From assembly GCA_902522115.1 (NCBI GenBank), contig CABYUV010000010.1, positions 1 through 43,953 of the forward strand: a DNA stretch of 43,953 bases, read 5' to 3'. Position numbers and translations under genes: made by a program. The DNA is from an uncultured Pelagibacteraceae bacterium. GTDB taxonomy: Bacteria; Pseudomonadota; Alphaproteobacteria; Pelagibacterales; Pelagibacteraceae. Below the pieces are notes generated by a model. The model saw only the letters and a list, made by a program, of their open reading frames with translations. It was not told the origin of the DNA and searched no databases. Shown here piece by piece: positions 15,188-24,097 of the stretch (positions are counted from its first letter, which is position 1; each line of letters begins with the position of its first letter).

Positions 15188-17491
15188 ATGAGCAAAGAGA
15201 ACTATATTAATGATGTAAGACCACATGATAGTGCTTATAAGCATGTTAGTGGATACGCTGAATACACTGACGACATTAATGAACCAAAAAATACAATTTA
15301 TGGTGCTATTGGTTTAAGTAAAAAAGCTCATGCAATAATCAAAAAAATAGACTTAAGTGATGTAAAAAAAAGTGAAGGGGTGATATCAGTAGTCACTCAA
15401 AGTGATATCTCAGGAAGGAACGATGTAGGCCCTGTTTTTGATGGTGATCCAATATTTCCAGATAAAAAAGTTGAGTTTTTTGGTCAACCATTGTTTGCTG
15501 TAGCTGCCACAACTACTGAACTTGCAAGAAAAGCAGTATTAAAGGCAAAAATCACTTATAAAGATTTAAAACCAGTTATCACAATAAAAGATGCTTTAAA
15601 TAAAAAACAGTTTTTATTTAAGCCTAGAAAAATTAAAAAAGGAAACCCTTCTAAGAAAATTAAAAATTCAAAATATAATTTGAAAGGAAACTTTACAACC
15701 GGAAGTCAAGAACACTTTTATTTAGAGGGTCAGGCAGCGTTTGTTATACCTAAAGAAGATGATAATTTTTTAGTTTACAGTTCAACACAACATCCTTCTG
15801 AGACACAACAATTAATTGCAAAAATGTTTAATCAGAAAAGTAATTCTATAAATGTTGAAGTAAGAAGAATTGGAGGTGGATTTGGAGGGAAAGAGACAAA
15901 TTTTATGACTGCATGTATTTGTGCGTTGTTGGCAAAAAAAACAGGTCAGCCTGTGAAATTAAGACTAGATAGAGATGATGATATAATTTTGACTGGTAAA
16001 AGGCATGAATTTTTATCTGAATACGAAGTTGGATTTAATGATGAAGGAATTATTGAAGGATTAAAAATTAACTTATCATCAAATTGTGGAATGTCGCATG
16101 ATTTATCAGCAGCAATAAATGAAAGAGCTCTTCTTCATATAGACAATGCATATTACATATCAGATATCGAGGTAACAAATAATTTATGCAAGACAAATAT
16201 TCCAACTTCAACTGCATTTAGAGGCTTTGGTGGAAATCAGGGAATGATGGCTATAGAAAATGTTATTGATAATATTTCAAGGTATTTAAAAATAGATCCT
16301 ATTCAAGTTCGAAAGAAAAATTTTTATCAAAAAGATAAAAAAAATGTAACTCACTATGGAATGATTATTGAAGACAATGTGATTAATGAAATATTTAAAA
16401 ATTTGGAAAATAAATCTAATTATAAGAAAAGATATTCAGATATAAAAAAGTTCAATGAAAAAAATAAATTTAAAAAGAAGGGTATAGCTATTACACCAGT
16501 AAAATTTGGGATTTCATTTACAACAATTCATTTAAATCAAGCTGGTGCTTTAGTGCATATTTATACAGATGGAAGTGTGTACCTGAACCATGGGGGTATA
16601 GAAATGGGTCAAGGGACTCACACAAAAATAGCACAACTAGTGGCTAATTCCTTGGGATTACCATATAATTTAGTACATATTTCATCAACAAATACAGCAA
16701 AGGTTCCAAATACTTCAGCTAGCGCTGCATCTTCAACCACAGATCTTAATGGTGCCGCAGCATTAAATGCAGTAGCAAAAATTAAATTAAATTTAGAAAA
16801 ATTTATTAAAAAAAAATATAAAATTTACAACCAGGAAGCAACTTATAAGGATCAATATATAATATTTGGAAACAGACAATTTGAATTTAAAAGTATTATT
16901 AAAGAAGCATATTTAAATAGAATTTCTCTTTCATCCTCAGGTTTTTATTCGACGCCAAAAATAAACTTTGATAAAAAAAAATTTAGAGGAAGACCATTTT
17001 ATTACTTTTGTTATGGTGCCGCTGTTTCAGAAGTAACTATTGATACATTGACTGGTGAAAATGTCTTAGAAAGAGTTGATATTTTACATGATGCAGGAAA
17101 ACCAATAAATCCAGCACTTGAATTAGGTCAGATCGAAGGGGGTTTTGTTCAAGGGCAAGGTTGGTTAACAATTGAAGAACTAAATTGGAAATCAAATGGT
17201 CAGATTACAACTTTTTCTCCATCAACATATAAAATACCAGCCGTAAGTGATATTCCAAAAAAATTTAATGTAGAAATTTTTAAAGAGGGAATAAATAAAG
17301 AAAAAGTTGTTAATAAAGCAAAGACAACAGGTGAACCTCCTCTAATGTTAGCCATGAGCGTTTTTTATGCAATTAAAGATGCAATTGCATCAGTTGGAAA
17401 TTATCACCTTGCACCAGAACTTAATGCCCCAGCAACACCTGAAAGAATTTTAATGAGTATTAGCAAAATTAAAAATAAAATAAAAACTTAA
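15188..17491 (+). CDS. xdhB: Xanthine dehydrogenase molybdopterin-binding subunit
   Basis: A 767-residue molybdenum subunit that hydroxylates hypoxanthine and xanthine to urate. Residues that distinguish purine oxidases are all recognisable: the Moco-contact Gln in GSQEHFYLE, the substrate Glu in GGGFGGKETN, the substrate Arg in TAFRGFGGNQG, and the catalytic Glu in TGEPPLMLAMS near the C-terminus. MGQGTHTKIAQ and SASAASSTTDLNG are further pterin contacts. This favours true XDH over aldehyde oxidases or CO dehydrogenases. It follows xdhA with no gap, and guaD begins two bases after its stop. The XdhC maturation chaperone is not in the window. Confidence 0.95.
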   Translation: MSKENYINDVRPHDSAYKHVSGYAEYTDDINEPKNTIYGAIGLSKKAHAIIKKIDLSDVKKSEGVISVVTQSDISGRNDVGPVFDGDPIFPDKKVEFFGQPLFAVAATTTELARKAVLKAKITYKDLKPVITIKDALNKKQFLFKPRKIKKGNPSKKIKNSKYNLKGNFTTGSQEHFYLEGQAAFVIPKEDDNFLVYSSTQHPSETQQLIAKMFNQKSNSINVEVRRIGGGFGGKETNFMTACICALLAKKTGQPVKLRLDRDDDIILTGKRHEFLSEYEVGFNDEGIIEGLKINLSSNCGMSHDLSAAINERALLHIDNAYYISDIEVTNNLCKTNIPTSTAFRGFGGNQGMMAIENVIDNISRYLKIDPIQVRKKNFYQKDKKNVTHYGMIIEDNVINEIFKNLENKSNYKKRYSDIKKFNEKNKFKKKGIAITPVKFGISFTTIHLNQAGALVHIYTDGSVYLNHGGIEMGQGTHTKIAQLVANSLGLPYNLVHISSTNTAKVPNTSASAASSTTDLNGAAALNAVAKIKLNLEKFIKKKYKIYNQEATYKDQYIIFGNRQFEFKSIIKEAYLNRISLSSSGFYSTPKINFDKKKFRGRPFYYFCYGAAVSEVTIDTLTGENVLERVDILHDAGKPINPALELGQIEGGFVQGQGWLTIEELNWKSNGQITTFSPSTYKIPAVSDIPKKFNVEIFKEGINKEKVVNKAKTTGEPPLMLAMSVFYAIKDAIASVGNYHLAPELNAPATPERILMSISKIKNKIKT

Positions 17492-17493
17492 AA

Positions 17494-17964
17494 ATGGAAG
17501 ATAAGAAAAAATTTATGGCAAAAGCCATTGAACTTTCAATAAAAAGTGCGAATACTATAGGTGGTCCATTTGGAAGTGTTATAGTTAAGGATCAAAAGAT
17601 TATTGCAGAGGGCTCAAACAAAGTTACTTCTACAAATGATCCAACTGCTCATGGAGAAATAGTAGCAATTCGAGAAGCCTGTAAAAATTTAAATACTTTT
17701 GATCTTTCTGAATGTGAGATTTATACATCTTGTGAACCTTGCCCTATGTGTCTTTCAGCAATTTATTGGTCAAGATTAGATAAAATATATTATGCAAATA
17801 CAAGAGACGATGCAAAAAAGATAGATTTTGATGACTCCTTTATTTATACAGAAATTCCAAAAAAAATTGATGATAGAAAAATTAAAATGGTACAAATGCT
17901 TAGAGAAGAAGCTTTAAAAGCGTTTGAAATCTGGGATAAAAAAGTAGATAAAATAAAATACTGA
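17494..17964 (+). CDS. guaD: Guanine deaminase (CDA-fold)
   Basis: A 156-residue zinc deaminase of the cytidine-deaminase fold, of the Bacillus GuaD type, converting guanine to xanthine. The zinc site is TAHGEIVAI (His and the proton-shuttling Glu, about residues 52-58) and EPCPMCLSA (two Cys, about 83-91). The NTRDDAKKIDFDD segment and the C-terminal aromatic tail agree with GuaD better than with tRNA adenosine deaminase, and the operon position right after xdhB supports it. The last base of its TGA is the first base of the puuD ATG (17964). Confidence 0.9.
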   Translation: MEDKKKFMAKAIELSIKSANTIGGPFGSVIVKDQKIIAEGSNKVTSTNDPTAHGEIVAIREACKNLNTFDLSECEIYTSCEPCPMCLSAIYWSRLDKIYYANTRDDAKKIDFDDSFIYTEIPKKIDDRKIKMVQMLREEALKAFEIWDKKVDKIKY

Positions 17965-18872
17965 TGGAATTCTTACCTTATACAATTAAATGGTTAGAGG
18001 TTATTCTAAGATGGGGCCATGTAGTATTTGCAATATTGTGGGTAGGTAACAGTTTTTTATTTAATTACTTAGACAATAATTTAAATAAAAATATAACTAG
18101 TGATGATGTAGATGGAGAGGGATATCTGATGCATTCTGGTTTTTTTTATAAACTTTCAAGGTTAAAAACTTCACCACCCCAGGATTATTTAAATAGATTA
18201 GTAATTTTCAAATGGCAAAGTTACCTAACTTTTGTAACAGGAGTGTTGCTATTAGTCGTAATTTATTATTATAACGCTGGTGTATTAATGGTTGATAAAC
18301 GTGTACTGTTAATGCCACCTAGTTATGCAATTATTATTTCGCTTTTATCATTAATTATTTTTTGGTTTATTTATGATCTATTGTGTAAATCTAAATTGAT
18401 TGAAAATAATATATTGTTTATATCCACTGCAATTATTTTATTAGCAGCTGTTTCCTTTGGTTTAACAAAATTATTTGGACCAAAATTTGCAATTTTAAGT
18501 GTTGGATTAATTATAGGAACCAATATGTTTGGCAATGTTTTTACAGTAATTATACCAAATCAAATGAACATCATCAGCAGTAGTGAAAGAGGTGAAAAAT
18601 TTGATATGAGTCTATCTCTAGCAGCTAAACAGAGATCAATTCATAATAATTATTCCACTTTTTTAGTATTATTTATAATGCTTTCTGGACACTCAAGTTT
18701 CTTAGTTTATCATCAATATAATTGGTTAATATTATGTGCATTAGCAGTCATTACTGGAGTAGCACGACATTATTTTAACTTAAGAGGAAGAAACATTCAT
18801 AGGTTGTATATTTTAATATCTTCAATTATTGCACTTATCGTTCTTGCAGTTTTAGTTTTATTATTTAAATAA
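17964..18872 (+). CDS. puuD: PuuD-type urate oxidase membrane domain, lacking fused cytochrome c
   Basis: A 302-residue integral membrane protein with eight predicted helices (about residues 13-33, 84-104, 118-139, 146-167, 172-197, 228-246, 250-266, 280-301). It matches the DUF989 domain of PuuD, the cytochrome c-linked urate oxidase: RWGHVVFAILWVGNSFLF, YLMHSGFFYKLSR and VARHYFNLRGRNIHRLY are shared-type histidine-containing segments. The characterised PuuD continues into a periplasmic cytochrome c domain; this protein ends at the eighth helix, with no CxxCH. The operon position after xdhAB and guaD, with uraH and uraD present and no other uricase in the locus, makes urate to 5-hydroxyisourate the expected reaction. 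Electrons probably go to a separate cytochrome. Confidence 0.85.
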   Translation: MEFLPYTIKWLEVILRWGHVVFAILWVGNSFLFNYLDNNLNKNITSDDVDGEGYLMHSGFFYKLSRLKTSPPQDYLNRLVIFKWQSYLTFVTGVLLLVVIYYYNAGVLMVDKRVLLMPPSYAIIISLLSLIIFWFIYDLLCKSKLIENNILFISTAIILLAAVSFGLTKLFGPKFAILSVGLIIGTNMFGNVFTVIIPNQMNIISSSERGEKFDMSLSLAAKQRSIHNNYSTFLVLFIMLSGHSSFLVYHQYNWLILCALAVITGVARHYFNLRGRNIHRLYILISSIIALIVLAVLVLLFK

Positions 18873-18889
18873 ATAGATATTTAAAGATT

Positions 18890-19414
18890 ATGACTGAAAA
18901 AATGATAGTCAGCTGGGATGAGTACAACAAGACTGTTGAGAAGTTAGCAATCCAAATTGATGAAAGTGGATATAAACCAACAATACTGATTGGCATCATG
19001 CGTGGGGCAGCACCGATGATAGATGTATTAAGCAGAATATTTAAATTAAAATGTGCATATCTTGCAGTTGAGTCTTATAGTGGTAAAGGAGTGGAAGATG
19101 AGCAGGGTGATATTGTTTTTTCAAGGGAAATGAGTTCTATAGCACCTAATATGGGTGGTAAAATACTTTTATGTGATGATTTATCTGATACAGGAATAAC
19201 TTTCAATAAAAGTATAGATTGGTTAAAAAAATATGAACCGATAAAAGATAAAATAGAAGATATTAAAACTGCCACGTTGTTTAAAAAAAAGAAATCAACA
19301 TTTGAGCCAGATTTTTGTGCGAAAAAACTTACTGGTAATCCTTGGATTGTGCAGCCCTTCGAAATTTATGAAGAATTAAGAATTGAAGAAATTAAAAAAA
19401 AACATCAAATATAA
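18890..19414 (+). CDS. gpt: Xanthine/guanine-type phosphoribosyltransferase
   Basis: A 174-residue type I phosphoribosyltransferase. The PRPP-binding motif ILLCDDLSDTGITF (about residues 92-105) is clear, and the PPi-loop region ILIGIMRGAAPMIDVLSR (about 32-49) fits purine PRTases of the Gpt/hypoxanthine class. It should attach ribose-5-phosphate to xanthine or guanine to make nucleotides. It is the last gene of the plus-strand purine operon, 17 bp after puuD, and is followed by a strong terminator. A salvage enzyme inside a catabolic operon would let the cell divert imported purine before XDH. The exact base preference cannot be read from the sequence. Confidence 0.85.
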   Translation: MTEKMIVSWDEYNKTVEKLAIQIDESGYKPTILIGIMRGAAPMIDVLSRIFKLKCAYLAVESYSGKGVEDEQGDIVFSREMSSIAPNMGGKILLCDDLSDTGITFNKSIDWLKKYEPIKDKIEDIKTATLFKKKKSTFEPDFCAKKLTGNPWIVQPFEIYEELRIEEIKKKHQI

Positions 19415-19442
19415 AAAAGGCCAGTTAAAAAACTGGCCTTTT
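19415..19442. terminator. Bidirectional intrinsic terminator between gpt and BMP gene
   Basis: A perfect 12-bp inverted repeat, AAAAGGCCAGTT and AACTGGCCTTTT, with an AAAA loop (19427-19430). It has a GC core, a T-run on the plus strand and, by symmetry, a T-run on the minus strand. It sits between the convergent ends of the plus-strand purine operon (gpt stop 19414) and the minus-strand transporter operon (BMP stop 19465), so it can stop transcription from both sides. It is one of only two clear intrinsic terminators in the window. Confidence 0.93.
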
Positions 19443-19464
19443 AAATTTTTATAAGTTTAAGAAC

Positions 19465-20535
19465 TTACTTCGGTATATCTCCTTCAACACCTTTAACATA
19501 AGTCATCATACCTGCAAGCATACCATCATCTGCAGTTTTCCCCTCTGCTACCATTAAATTCCCTTTTTGGTCATAAATTGGTCCAGTGAAAGAATGAACT
19601 TTACCAGATGCTAAATCTGCTTGAAGTTTTTTAACTTTTGCTTGTAGGTCGCTAGGCATTTGAGAATCTAAACCTGAGATTACTACCATACCATCACCTA
19701 TACCGTGCCATGTATCTTTTTGACTCCATGTACCATTTGCAACAGCTTTAACTCTATCGACATAATATGGTCCCCAGTTATTCTCAACTGAAGTTAATAC
19801 AGCCTTTGGTGCAAACTTATCCATATCACTAGCTTGTCCAAAAGCATATACTCCTGCTTTTTCAGCCATTTGAACAATAGCTGTACTATCTGTATGTTGA
19901 GCAATTACATCAGCACCTTGATCAATTAAAGCTTTTGCTGCTTCTGCTTCTTTACCTGGATCGTACCAAGTGAAAGCCCAAACAATTTTAGTTTTAATAT
20001 TTGGGTTAACTTTTTGAGCTGCCAAAGTAAATGAATTGATACCTCTTATTACTTCAGGTATTGGAAAAGATGCAACATATCCAATCACATTAGATTTAGT
20101 CATAGTTCCAGCAATTGTTCCCAAAATAGTTCTACCTTCATAGAATCTAGCTGCATAAGTTGCAACATTTGGATGCTCTCTTTTATATCCAGTAGCATGT
20201 TCAAATTTTACATTTGGAAACTCTTTTGCAACTTTGTTAGTAGGGTTCATATATCCAAAGCTAGTTGTAAAGATAATGTCATGACCAGAATTAGCTAATT
20301 GTCTAAGAACCCTTTCAGCATCAGCACTTTCTGGAACACCTTCCACGTATGTTGTTTCAAATCCGGCATCTTCAACAGCTTTTCTACCTACATCATGCTG
20401 ATAAGTCCATCCATGGTCACCAGTCGGACCAATATAAACAAATGCTGCTTTTACATCTTTTGCAACTGCAGCTACAGTTAATGTAAATAATAAAACTAAA
20501 GAAGAGACGAAAGAACGAATTAAAAATTTATGCAT
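19465..20535 (-). CDS. BMP-family ABC transporter substrate-binding protein
   Basis: A 356-residue periplasmic binding protein of the basic-membrane-protein (BMP/Med) family, which binds purine nucleosides or related purines. A signal peptide (about residues 1-25, cleavage after VAA or AVA) precedes the mature protein. AAFVYIGPTGDHGWTYQHD opens lobe 1, and GHDIIFTTSFGYMNP, YAARFYEGRTILGTIAG and VIAQHTDSTAIVQMAEKAG are family blocks. It is the last gene of the minus-strand transporter operon, set apart by a 78-bp AT-rich gap and with its own AAAGGGAA Shine-Dalgarno, which may allow higher expression than the membrane parts. The position facing the purine catabolic operon suggests xanthine, urate or another purine as ligand. 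Confidence 0.92.
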   Translation of the reverse strand: MHKFLIRSFVSSLVLLFTLTVAAVAKDVKAAFVYIGPTGDHGWTYQHDVGRKAVEDAGFETTYVEGVPESADAERVLRQLANSGHDIIFTTSFGYMNPTNKVAKEFPNVKFEHATGYKREHPNVATYAARFYEGRTILGTIAGTMTKSNVIGYVASFPIPEVIRGINSFTLAAQKVNPNIKTKIVWAFTWYDPGKEAEAAKALIDQGADVIAQHTDSTAIVQMAEKAGVYAFGQASDMDKFAPKAVLTSVENNWGPYYVDRVKAVANGTWSQKDTWHGIGDGMVVISGLDSQMPSDLQAKVKKLQADLASGKVHSFTGPIYDQKGNLMVAEGKTADDGMLAGMMTYVKGVEGDIPK

Positions 20536-20613
20536 AAATTTATTTCCCTTTTTGATTTTTTTAATTAATTAAATTTAAATTAAATTATCTAAAAAAAAAT
20601 GATTATTTTAAAA

Positions 20614-21546
20614 TTAATTGTCTTTATAAAAAGATTTCCCCAAGGAACTAGGAGTACTTAGTCTTATTTTTCTACTATCACGAGAAATTACAACTAAAAC
20701 TATTATTGTTACTATGTAAGGCAAGGCTGTTAAAAATTGAACAGGAATTCTTACTCCGATTGCTTGCATATGAAATTGAATAATGGTCAATCCACCAAAA
20801 ATCATCGCACCAATTAAAATTTTAATAGGGTTCCACGTTGAGAAAACCACCAGAGCAAGTGCAATCCAGCCCCTACCACCTGTCATATTTTCAATCCACT
20901 GCGGAGTATAAATCATTGACAAATACGCCCCTGCAAGACCACACATTGCGCCTCCATAAAGTATACAAGCGTAACGTACAAACCTTACATTTATTCCTTG
21001 ATTAGAGGCAGACTCAGGCGAGTCTCCTACAGCTCTAACAATTAATCCAATTTTTGTTTTTTTTAAAAAGTAGCTAGTTATGAAGGGTAGGGCAAAAGCA
21101 AAATAAAAAACTATTGAATGACCAAATAATATTGGACTTAAAAGTGGTATTGTGTCTTTTAAACCTTCAAACAAAACAGGAAACTCTTTTCCGGGAATAC
21201 CCACAAAGTTTTTTCCAATCATTGCAGAAATTCCTATTCCAAAAATAGTCAGAGCTAAACCAGTAGCGACATGATTTGTAATTAATGTTTGGGTAAGAAA
21301 TCCAAAAATTGTTGAAATTAAAACTCCAGCTAACATTGCACCAAAAACTGCTATAATTAAACTTCCAGTAACTGTCATTAGTGCGAAGCCCGAAATAGCT
21401 CCTATGATCATCATTCCTTCAACACCAAGGTTTAGAACCCCAGATCTTTCAGTAATTAATTCACCACAAGACGCCAAAATCAAAGGAACTGCAGAAGCCA
21501 TTATAGATGCAATTATTAGTCCAACAAAATTTATATCTACTATCAT
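20614..21546 (-). CDS. BMP-type ABC transporter permease 2
   Basis: A 310-residue permease of the BPD_transp_2 (branched-chain/ribose-type) family, with roughly nine or ten predicted helices. The conserved GELITERSGVLNLGVEGMM block at residues 27-45 is typical of the second permease of nucleoside (BMP-linked) ABC systems. RAVGDSPESASNQGINVRFVR (split by the coupling helix) contacts the ATPase. It overlaps the previous permease by four bases (ATGA at 21543-21546), so the two permeases should be made in equal amounts and pair as a heterodimer. Confidence 0.9.
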   Translation of the reverse strand: MIVDINFVGLIIASIMASAVPLILASCGELITERSGVLNLGVEGMMIIGAISGFALMTVTGSLIIAVFGAMLAGVLISTIFGFLTQTLITNHVATGLALTIFGIGISAMIGKNFVGIPGKEFPVLFEGLKDTIPLLSPILFGHSIVFYFAFALPFITSYFLKKTKIGLIVRAVGDSPESASNQGINVRFVRYACILYGGAMCGLAGAYLSMIYTPQWIENMTGGRGWIALALVVFSTWNPIKILIGAMIFGGLTIIQFHMQAIGVRIPVQFLTALPYIVTIIVLVVISRDSRKIRLSTPSSLGKSFYKDN

Positions 21547-22607
21547 TTTTTTGTACCTATAAATTTAAATTTGAAAAAGAGTAAATAGTCAGAAGCAAGA
21601 AGAAAAAATAAAATCATTCCTTGAAAAACCTGACCTGTATATTTTGGTATTTGCATAAAGATTTGTGCCGTTTCAGCACCCAGATAAGTTATTGCAACAA
21701 CTAGAGATGCAAAAATTATTCCCACAGGATGTAAGCGGCCTAAAAATGCAACAATAATCGCAGTAAATCCATAATCTGGAGATACTTCTCTATGAAGCTG
21801 TCCAATGGGTCCAGTTATTTCTCCTACACCTGCTAGACCTGCACAAGCTCCACTTATTAAAAAAACTAGAATAATCATTTTTTTACCTTTGTAGCCAGCA
21901 TATTTTGCTGTCTTTAAACTAAAACCTGAAACTTTCATTTGGAAACCCAAATATGTTTTATAAAAAACAAACCAACTAATAACCACTGCAGCTAATGCTA
22001 AAAATATTCCTGCGTGAATTCTTAGTCCTTCAAATAATAAAGGAAGTCTTGCAGAGTCACTGAACTGTCTAGTTTCAGGAAAATTAAATCCTTCTGGATT
22101 ACTCCAAGGACCGACAACAAGATAATCTAAAATTAATTTTGAAACATATACCAACATAAGACTTACTAATATCTCATTAGTATTGAAGTAAGTTTTTAAT
22201 ATTGCAGGTATTGATGCATATATCATACCACCAATTGCGCCAGCTAATATTACTATTGGTAGAATATAGAAACCTTCTTGATCATAAAATAATAATGCAA
22301 CTCCTCCTGAAACTATAGCCCCAAAAGTTAATTGACCTTCTGCTCCAATATTCCAATTGTTACTTTTAAAACAAAAAGATAAACCAATTGCTATTAAACA
22401 AAGTGGTGTGGCTTTTAATAGTAATTCACTAAAACCATATTTATCTGCAATTGGAACTATGAAAAAAAACTTTAGAGCTTCAAATGGTTTAAAACCTAAA
22501 ATATAAAATATTATACCTCCCGCTATTAATGTGAGAAAAATAGCTAGGACAGGTGTAAAGAAAAAAATAGCTTTTGAAGGTTGATCTCTTTTTACAATTT
22601 TAATCAA
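21543..22607 (-). CDS. BMP-type ABC transporter permease 1
   Basis: A 354-residue permease of the same family as the following gene, with the N-terminal helix and longer loop that characterise the first permease of BMP-linked systems. ATPLCLIAIGLSFCFKSNNWN and NIGAEGQLTFGAI (about residues 65-95) match the family core, and the coupling region ALKTAKYAGYKGKK-like stretch lies near residue 235. It overlaps the ATPase gene upstream and the second permease downstream by ATGA. Together with the ATPase and the BMP-binding protein it forms a complete importer. Confidence 0.9.
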   Translation of the reverse strand: MIKIVKRDQPSKAIFFFTPVLAIFLTLIAGGIIFYILGFKPFEALKFFFIVPIADKYGFSELLLKATPLCLIAIGLSFCFKSNNWNIGAEGQLTFGAIVSGGVALLFYDQEGFYILPIVILAGAIGGMIYASIPAILKTYFNTNEILVSLMLVYVSKLILDYLVVGPWSNPEGFNFPETRQFSDSARLPLLFEGLRIHAGIFLALAAVVISWFVFYKTYLGFQMKVSGFSLKTAKYAGYKGKKMIILVFLISGACAGLAGVGEITGPIGQLHREVSPDYGFTAIIVAFLGRLHPVGIIFASLVVAITYLGAETAQIFMQIPKYTGQVFQGMILFFLLASDYLLFFKFKFIGTKK

Positions 22608-24094
22608 TTTCCTCCTCCCATAAGTATCCCAAGTTTCTCAGAGGTAACATCCTCAGCATTCATTATTTTTGATAATTTTCCCCTATGGATTACTGAAATT
22701 TTGTCACTTAATTTTAACAACTCATCAGTGTCTGTTGAAATTAATATTATTGATTTATTTTGTTCATTTATTTTAATTAATGTTTCATGAATATAATTTA
22801 TAGCTCCAACGTCTAAACCCCATGTAGGATTAAAACAAATTAATAAATCTGGAGATGTTATTAATTCTCTTCCAATAATTAATTTTTGTAAATTTCCTCC
22901 AGATAAAAATTGGCTTTTTAAATCTATATTGTCAGTGTTTACATTAAATTCTGAAATAATTTTTTTTGAATGCTCTTTAATTTTGCTTTCATTTATTAAT
23001 CCATTATTAAAAAAATTTGAGGATTTAAAATTGTTTAGAGCTACATTTTCAAAAATTGCCATTTGTGGAATAGCAGCTTGTTCAAGCCTATCTTCTGGAG
23101 AAAAAGCCATTAAATATTCTCTTCTTTCTTGAGGATTTAAATCCCCAATAAAATTTTTATTAAATTCTATGGAATTCTTATTTGATATAATTTCACCACT
23201 TAACACTTGAAATAATTCACTTTGGCCATTTCCTGAAATACCGGCGATTCCTAAACATTCCCCTCGATTAAGAGAAAAATTAATATCAACTAAGTTTGTT
23301 TCAAAAGGATCTTCACTTGTAAAATTAAGATTTGTTATTTTAATTAATTGTTCTGACGAAGTATTTTCCTTTTTTTTCTTAATTGTTTTTAAATCCTGAC
23401 CTACCATTTTGTTAGCAAGAGATTCTATATTTTCATTATTGATTTGACTCACAGAGACCAATTTTCCTCTTCTCATTACAGCAACTTCATCACAAAGTTG
23501 CATAACTTCCTTTAGTTTATGGGTTATATAAATAATTAAAATTCCTTCCTCTGAAAATTTTTTTAATGATAAGAATAATTCACTGGTTTCTTGCTCTGTT
23601 AATACCGATGTGGGTTCATCCATAATTAAAACTTTTGGGCTTCTTATTAAGCATCTTATTATTTCTACTTTTTGTTTTTGACCTGCTGATAAATTGAGAA
23701 CAGGAACATCAAGATCAACTGAAAAATTGTATTTTTTCATGATTGTATCTATTTTTTCTTTTAAATTTTCTCTTTGCTCATCTGTGTCTATTATTAGGTT
23801 TTCAAATACAGACAAAGTTTCAAAAAGATTAAAATGCTGAAATACCATTCCAATATCATTTTTTTTTGCATCTGATGGTGAATTAAGTTTTAAGATATTT
23901 TTATTTAAATAAATTTTGCCTTCATCAGGAATGACTACACCTGAGAGAATTTTAACAAGTGTAGATTTTCCAGCACCATTTTCTCCAAGAAGAGCATAAA
24001 TTTTACCACTATTAAACTCGAGTGAAACATCGTCGTTTGCAACACACCCAGGATATATTTTAGTTACATTTGAAATTTTAAGGTTTGTATTCAT
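22604..24094 (-). CDS. BMP-type ABC transporter ATPase (two ABC domains)
   Basis: A 496-residue protein with two fused ABC domains, as in sugar and nucleoside importers of this class. Domain 1 (about residues 5-235) is intact: Walker A GENGAGKST, signature LSAGQKQK, Walker B VLIMDEPTS. Domain 2 (about 250-490) is degenerate: its Walker A reads GISGNGQSE without the Lys-Ser/Thr, and its Walker B region reads LLICFNPTWGLDVGA with Asn in place of the catalytic Glu, while the signature LSGGNLQK remains. Such asymmetry is usual for this subfamily. It lies three bases after the deaminase gene and overlaps the permease downstream. Confidence 0.93.
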   Translation of the reverse strand: MNTNLKISNVTKIYPGCVANDDVSLEFNSGKIYALLGENGAGKSTLVKILSGVVIPDEGKIYLNKNILKLNSPSDAKKNDIGMVFQHFNLFETLSVFENLIIDTDEQRENLKEKIDTIMKKYNFSVDLDVPVLNLSAGQKQKVEIIRCLIRSPKVLIMDEPTSVLTEQETSELFLSLKKFSEEGILIIYITHKLKEVMQLCDEVAVMRRGKLVSVSQINNENIESLANKMVGQDLKTIKKKKENTSSEQLIKITNLNFTSEDPFETNLVDINFSLNRGECLGIAGISGNGQSELFQVLSGEIISNKNSIEFNKNFIGDLNPQERREYLMAFSPEDRLEQAAIPQMAIFENVALNNFKSSNFFNNGLINESKIKEHSKKIISEFNVNTDNIDLKSQFLSGGNLQKLIIGRELITSPDLLICFNPTWGLDVGAINYIHETLIKINEQNKSIILISTDTDELLKLSDKISVIHRGKLSKIMNAEDVTSEKLGILMGGGN

Positions 24095-24097
24095 TAA

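Noticed and set aside
20536..20613. Possible purine riboswitch in the leader of the BMP-type binding-protein gene
   Set aside because: The 78 bases are almost all A and T, with no stable helices and none of the conserved junction bases of purine or xanthine aptamers.
22604..24094. Second ABC domain with missing Walker Lys and Glu as a broken ATPase
   Set aside because: This degeneracy is usual in the second domain of fused BMP/ribose-type importer ATPases.
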